Virus record (IMG/VR): IMGVR_UViG_3300010885_081949
Coordinates: 1-24,463 of that record
DNA length: 24,463 nt
Origin: a virus
Strand: one strand, 5' to 3'
Shown here: positions 21,339 to 24,463 of the stretch, one piece after another
Layout of the letters: each line of letters begins with the position of its first letter
Numbering within the stretch: position 1 is the stretch's first letter
The notes under the pieces: generated by a model
Database searches by the model: none
Seen by the model: the letters and a program-made list of their open reading frames with translations, nothing else
What the model was told of the DNA's origin: nothing
Position numbers and translations under genes: made by a program

Positions 21339-22751
21339 GTGGCTTTTCTGAAGTATGCCCGCGCTCACGTCATGCACCCTCGTACTACGGGGGCGCACTG
21401 GCAGGGCGTACGCAAGGCGGCTTCTTCAGCTCCCGCAAAGAACCTAGTTGCGCAGGCTTCAGAGATCCTCGGTGAGAACTTCTCACCTGACAGGTTTCTC
21501 CTTACGCACTGCACGATTGTGGCCTCGGTTGACACCGATCCTGTCCCGAACGTAAAGCTCGGCTCTGAGAAGGTCGGCTCCAAGGTGATCACCCGTAAGT
21601 GGGCTGACTTCTATATCAAGCCTGACTGCGCTCAGTTCGTGAACAACAACGGTGACTCCTGGTCGCGTGATGTTCTCTTGAAGTCTTATCGCACCTTTAT
21701 CGGGGCGCATAACTTCCTAGAGCATGTTCAGATCGAGGAGCAGTCAAAGGGCCGAATCATCGACGCCGTGGCGCGCGACATCGGTGATTCCCTCTACATT
21801 GACATCCTAGTCGCTACCGATAGAAAGCACGCCCAGCTCGTTTCTGACATTGAGGCCGGAAGACTCGGCACTCTATCAATGGGTTGTACTTGCGAGTTCA
21901 CTCTCTGTTCGCAGTGCGGAAACGTAGCCGTAGATGAGACTGATCTCTGCGATCACATCAAGTATGCCAAACTGAACACCTTCTTTGATGACGGTGGGAA
22001 GAAGAGAATCATCGCCGAGCTCTGCGGGCATACCTCGCATGGAGATACGGGCGGGGTTCGGTTCATTGAGGCTTCCTGGGTAGCGGTTCCGGCATTTGCG
22101 GGAGCGGTGATGCGCAACATCATCGATCCGGCAGCGGTTTCCGCTGAGCTTGGAAAGCAAGCCAACAAGATTCTTTCTTCGCCGCCTCCAGAATGGGGAA
22201 CGGGTGTTCAGAGAGCGGCTTCCCTAGAAAACCGCCTTGGCGGTTTCGGCGAAGAAGAGCCAGCGGCTGAGGCTCCGGCTGAACCCGCACCTCCTCCGCT
22301 TCCCTTCCAGGATATCGAGGATCAACTCTACGAGACCCTTAAGAACAAGGTTCGAGAGAGACTCGAGAAAGATATCTCTTCGGGCAACGTCGAGAAGGCT
22401 CTTGGGACTCCGACTTCTCCTAATGATTCTATAATCCGGGAAGCCCGTCGCCATCATCAGGGAGCCCTCACTGCTCTTCAGAAGGTAGCATCCAATGATG
22501 CCTCTCTAGTAGAGGGTGTCATGGAACTAGACCGTCAGTTTGGCCTAGTTGCTTCTAGTGATGTTTATCGGACTGCGCTCCTCGCGGGCGACCCAGCTCG
22601 GTATCTTTCTCCAGATGAATATCTGCGGGCTTGTCATAAACTTGCACGCAGGGTTCTGTCCCCCGCCGAGGTTCGGGTTGTAGTCCGAGTCGGCAAACTG
22701 CTTTCCCGAAAGGGAAGCACTCTCAACCACCGCAATCGTGAGGAGTACTAA
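21339..22751 (+). CDS. Prohead (capsid maturation) protease-like protein
   Basis: This 470-residue protein starts at GTG 21339 with GAGGAG upstream. Prohead proteases cleave scaffold and capsid proteins during maturation. The likely catalytic His lies in GAHNFLEHVQ (H124 or H129), followed by a SKGRIIDAVARD strand, and the Ser is S180 in TLSMGCTCEF. This order and spacing fit the T4 gp21/herpesvirus-assemblin-like S-type proteases of large phages. Right after the Ser is a Cys-rich insert (CTCEFTLCSQCG, then C and H in LCDHIKYA) that could bind zinc. The C-terminal 200 residues are Pro/Ala/Glu-rich then helical, perhaps a core-assembly region. It lies just upstream of the scaffold-like gene, as in T4. 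Assignment is by motif and order. Confidence 0.75.
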   Translation: MAFLKYARAHVMHPRTTGAHWQGVRKAASSAPAKNLVAQASEILGENFSPDRFLLTHCTIVASVDTDPVPNVKLGSEKVGSKVITRKWADFYIKPDCAQFVNNNGDSWSRDVLLKSYRTFIGAHNFLEHVQIEEQSKGRIIDAVARDIGDSLYIDILVATDRKHAQLVSDIEAGRLGTLSMGCTCEFTLCSQCGNVAVDETDLCDHIKYAKLNTFFDDGGKKRIIAELCGHTSHGDTGGVRFIEASWVAVPAFAGAVMRNIIDPAAVSAELGKQANKILSSPPPEWGTGVQRAASLENRLGGFGEEEPAAEAPAEPAPPPLPFQDIEDQLYETLKNKVRERLEKDISSGNVEKALGTPTSPNDSIIREARRHHQGALTALQKVASNDASLVEGVMELDRQFGLVASSDVYRTALLAGDPARYLSPDEYLRACHKLARRVLSPAEVRVVVRVGKLLSRKGSTLNHRNREEY

Positions 22752-22752
22752 C

Positions 22753-24363
22753 ATGCGTGAACGGCTCACTTGGCGGGCGGGGGCGCGTCGTGCCTCTGCT
22801 CATCCTGCCTACCCCGATGAGGGCGCGGCTTCTCCTGCTTACCAGCCGGATCCTGAGGCTGACGCCTACGAGAATGGCGACCCGTCTTCTTGGGCCGAGG
22901 ATCCGCACCCCGGTCCTTACACCCAGTCGGCGCACCCCGCGACCCCCGATGAGGGTCCGGCTTCCCCGGCCTACAAGGCTGCGGCTCTGAACGTCGCTCT
23001 CGAGCGCAAGGCCGCGAAGTGCATCCGCCTCGCTTCCGCGCTGCTCGGCCCGACCGCTTCTCAGCACGAGGTCGAGGATCAGGCTCTCGCGTTCATGGAT
23101 CTCTCTGATCGCGCTCTCCACGCTTCCCTCACCCGCATGGCGGGTGAGGAGCAGGAGCAGGAGCAGGAAGCCCAGGAGCAGAAGGCTCAGAAGGCTCAGA
23201 AGGGCCAGAAGGCCCAGGAGTCTCAGAAGGCTCAGCAGAAGGCGAAGGCCGCTTACTTCCGCCGTCTTGCAGAGCAGGCTGAGAAGGAGTCTGACGACGA
23301 GGAAGAGGACGAGGAAGAGGAGGAGGTAGAGGAGAAGGAAGAGAAGGTTGAGGAGAAGAAGGCTTCTCTCAACTCTCGTCTTGCCCGCATCGAGCGTCTT
23401 CTTGCTCGCACCGCGCAGCAGGTGATGCCCGAGGCCCAGCAGGCTCCCAAGGCTCAGCAGTCTCAGCACGCTCAGGCCGAGGCTCTTCTCGCTCAGCTCG
23501 TCAATGAGGAGCAGGAGCAGGAAGCTCAGCAGCTTCTTTCTCAGCTCGTCGCTGAGGAGGCTCAGCAGGCTCCGGTTGCGCAGCAGTCCCAGCAGGCTCA
23601 GCAGCAGGCTGTGGCCCAGATGCAGTCTCTCCTCGCGCAGATGGCTCCTTCTGCCCAGCAGCAGGCTCTGGCCCAGCAGGTCCAGATGATGGCTCAGATG
23701 GTGGCGCAGCAGGCTCAGCAGGCTCCTGTCGCTCAGCAGCCCGCGATGGCTCAGCAGCAGCAGGCCCAGCAGCAGGCAGTTGCGCAGCAGATGCTCGCGC
23801 AGATGCTCGCTGAGGAAGGCATGGGCGAGGCTCAGGGCGCACCCCTTGAGGCTCAGTACATGGACGCTTCCGAGGCGGCTATGTTCGGCGTTGAGTCCCA
23901 GCAGGCTCCCGTCGCGCAGCAGCAGTCTGTGGCTCAGCAGGCTCAGCAGCAGATGATGGCGCAGCTGCTCGCCCAGCAGGCGCAGCAGCAGCAGGCGCAG
24001 CAGCTCATGCTCGGCGAGGAGTCTATGGACGTCGCTCCGGGCATGATGGACTCTTCCGCCGTTGAGGACCCGATGGGCCTCATGGGCGTTGAGGGTTCTG
24101 AGGACATGATCCTCGCCCAGCTCTTCGGGATGAAGTCTGCGAAGAAGGGTCAGGAGCAGGAGCAGGAGGCTCAGGAGCAGGAGGCTCAGGAGCAGGAGCA
24201 GGAGGCTCAGGGCAAGGAAGGCAAGAAGGCTTCCCTCCGCCCGCAGCCGAAGAAGGCTTCCGTCGGCGCGACCCGTCTCGGCGGCGTGACGAAGGAGGCC
24301 GCTGAGATCAACGAGCTCTCCTCTCTGTGGGAGTCCGCTCCGGACGTGGCCAAGTATTTCTGA
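22753..24363 (+). CDS. Gln/Ala-rich scaffold-like or internal head protein
   Basis: I choose ATG 22753 (GAGGAG seven bases upstream), giving 536 residues. The N-terminal 75 residues contain an imperfect duplication, SAHPAYPDEGAASPAYQ and SAHPATPDEGPASPAYK. Residues 130-170 and 470-510 are EQEQEAQ/KAQKAQK arrays, about 180-200 is a Glu/Asp run, and 220-430 is almost wholly Gln, Ala, Met and Leu (QQAPVAQQ, MLAQMLAEEG). Such sequences form coiled coils or disordered assemblies. Position after the protease and immediately before a terminator fits a scaffold or core protein, with the major capsid gene expected downstream outside the window. Codon use (cgt/cgc for Arg, gct/ctc) suggests high expression. 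No sequence family recognised. Confidence 0.7.
   Translation: MRERLTWRAGARRASAHPAYPDEGAASPAYQPDPEADAYENGDPSSWAEDPHPGPYTQSAHPATPDEGPASPAYKAAALNVALERKAAKCIRLASALLGPTASQHEVEDQALAFMDLSDRALHASLTRMAGEEQEQEQEAQEQKAQKAQKGQKAQESQKAQQKAKAAYFRRLAEQAEKESDDEEEDEEEEEVEEKEEKVEEKKASLNSRLARIERLLARTAQQVMPEAQQAPKAQQSQHAQAEALLAQLVNEEQEQEAQQLLSQLVAEEAQQAPVAQQSQQAQQQAVAQMQSLLAQMAPSAQQQALAQQVQMMAQMVAQQAQQAPVAQQPAMAQQQQAQQQAVAQQMLAQMLAEEGMGEAQGAPLEAQYMDASEAAMFGVESQQAPVAQQQSVAQQAQQQMMAQLLAQQAQQQQAQQLMLGEESMDVAPGMMDSSAVEDPMGLMGVEGSEDMILAQLFGMKSAKKGQEQEQEAQEQEAQEQEQEAQGKEGKKASLRPQPKKASVGATRLGGVTKEAAEINELSSLWESAPDVAKYF
23143..24214 (+). repeat. Long Gln/Ala/Glu low-complexity repeat region
   Basis: Interrupted arrays of cag-cag, gct-cag and gag-cag codons run through most of this span, with Glu/Asp-rich and unique segments between them. 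The unit caggagcaggagcagga occurs near 23151, 23511 and 24151, and in the other repeat region near 20608. Confidence 0.75.
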
Positions 24364-24382
24364 TCCGAAAGGGTTAGAAACT

Positions 24383-24420
24383 GAACGCCCGAGGTTTCTG
24401 CCTCGGGCGTTCTTCTTTTT
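24383..24420 (+). terminator. Strong Rho-independent terminator
   Basis: A perfect 12-bp stem, GAACGCCCGAGG with CCTCGGGCGTTC, and a six-base loop TTTCTG is followed by TTCTTTTT. It lies 19 bases after the scaffold-like gene's stop, so it most likely ends or attenuates the upstream head transcript. Confidence 0.93.
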
Positions 24421-24433
24421 GCAATAGTCCGAG

Positions 24434-24452
24434 TATATCTAGCCTAGATATA
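24434..24452. promoter_or_regulatory. 19-bp perfect palindrome after the terminator
   Basis: TATATCTAG, a central C, then CTAGATATA form an uninterrupted inverted repeat just after the terminator and before the window end. It is A/T-rich in a GC-rich genome and is a good candidate operator or promoter element for the next gene. Adjacent GAGTATATC also occurs in the 11230-11284 gap on the minus strand. Confidence 0.5.
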
Positions 24453-24463
24453 GCAACGATCCC

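Noticed and set aside
22723-23469. Leucine/serine-rich minus-strand open frame
   Set aside because: It is another antisense shadow of a low-complexity plus-strand gene, without a ribosome binding site or family motifs.
23143-24214. CRISPR-like array from regularly repeated caggagcag units
   Set aside because: The repeats are in-frame codons without unique spacers of constant length, inside a coding region.

Overview
The window looks like part of a large tailed double-stranded DNA phage genome (Caudoviricetes). It carries a large terminase, a portal, a candidate prohead protease and candidate scaffold proteins in the order usual for a head module. Genes are tightly packed, with ATGA, GTGA or TGATG overlaps and Shine-Dalgarno (SD) sequences, and no tRNA, rRNA or CRISPR array was seen. 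The host cannot be named. The inositol-phosphate synthase resembles the actinobacterial type, which is only a weak hint.

Layout. Positions 1-7873 (+ strand) hold a partial Cys-containing protein, a protein with a Dps/ferritin-like N-terminal domain, two small virion-type proteins, a possible small-terminase-position gene, the large terminase, three small genes (one probably a capsid decoration or structural protein) and the portal. Positions 7884-15673 (- strand) hold nine tightly spaced genes read from right to left: P-loop kinase, amino acid:DNA transferase-like protein, nucleotidyltransferase-cupin fusion, SAM methyltransferase, GT-B glycosyltransferase, HAD phosphatase, myo-inositol-1-phosphate synthase, TET/JBP-like 2-oxoglutarate/Fe(II) dioxygenase and a SWIM zinc-finger protein. 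Positions 15752-24363 (+ strand) resume the head module: a 958-residue multidomain protein (phage domain, PAP2 phosphatase, Ntn-hydrolase and topoisomerase IB), a 720-residue protein with a probable nested 243-residue product, a zinc-ribbon protein, a prohead-protease-like protein and a Gln/Ala-rich scaffold-like protein. A strong intrinsic terminator and a 19-bp palindrome close the window.

How the genes may work together. The minus-strand block is the most interesting part. It is best read as a DNA base hypermodification pathway: the dioxygenase would hydroxylate a pyrimidine 5-methyl group, the kinase and transferase would activate and substitute the hydroxymethyl, and the inositol-phosphate synthase, nucleotidyltransferase, glycosyltransferase, phosphatase and methyltransferase would build and attach a polyol or sugar decoration. 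The exact modified base is not deducible from sequence. The glycosyltransferase and the transferase-like protein both end in Met-Phe-Gly, and the kinase carries a related Asp-Leu-Asp-Met-Phe-Gly segment. This may be a shared docking motif, for example for a sliding clamp.

The head module is also unusual. It includes a Dps-like protein with conserved ferroxidase residues and a four-domain enzyme fusion, both probably virion-associated, and a short Arg-Val-Ala-Ser-Arg-Trp-Leu type peptide recurs at the ends of, or inside, several proteins.
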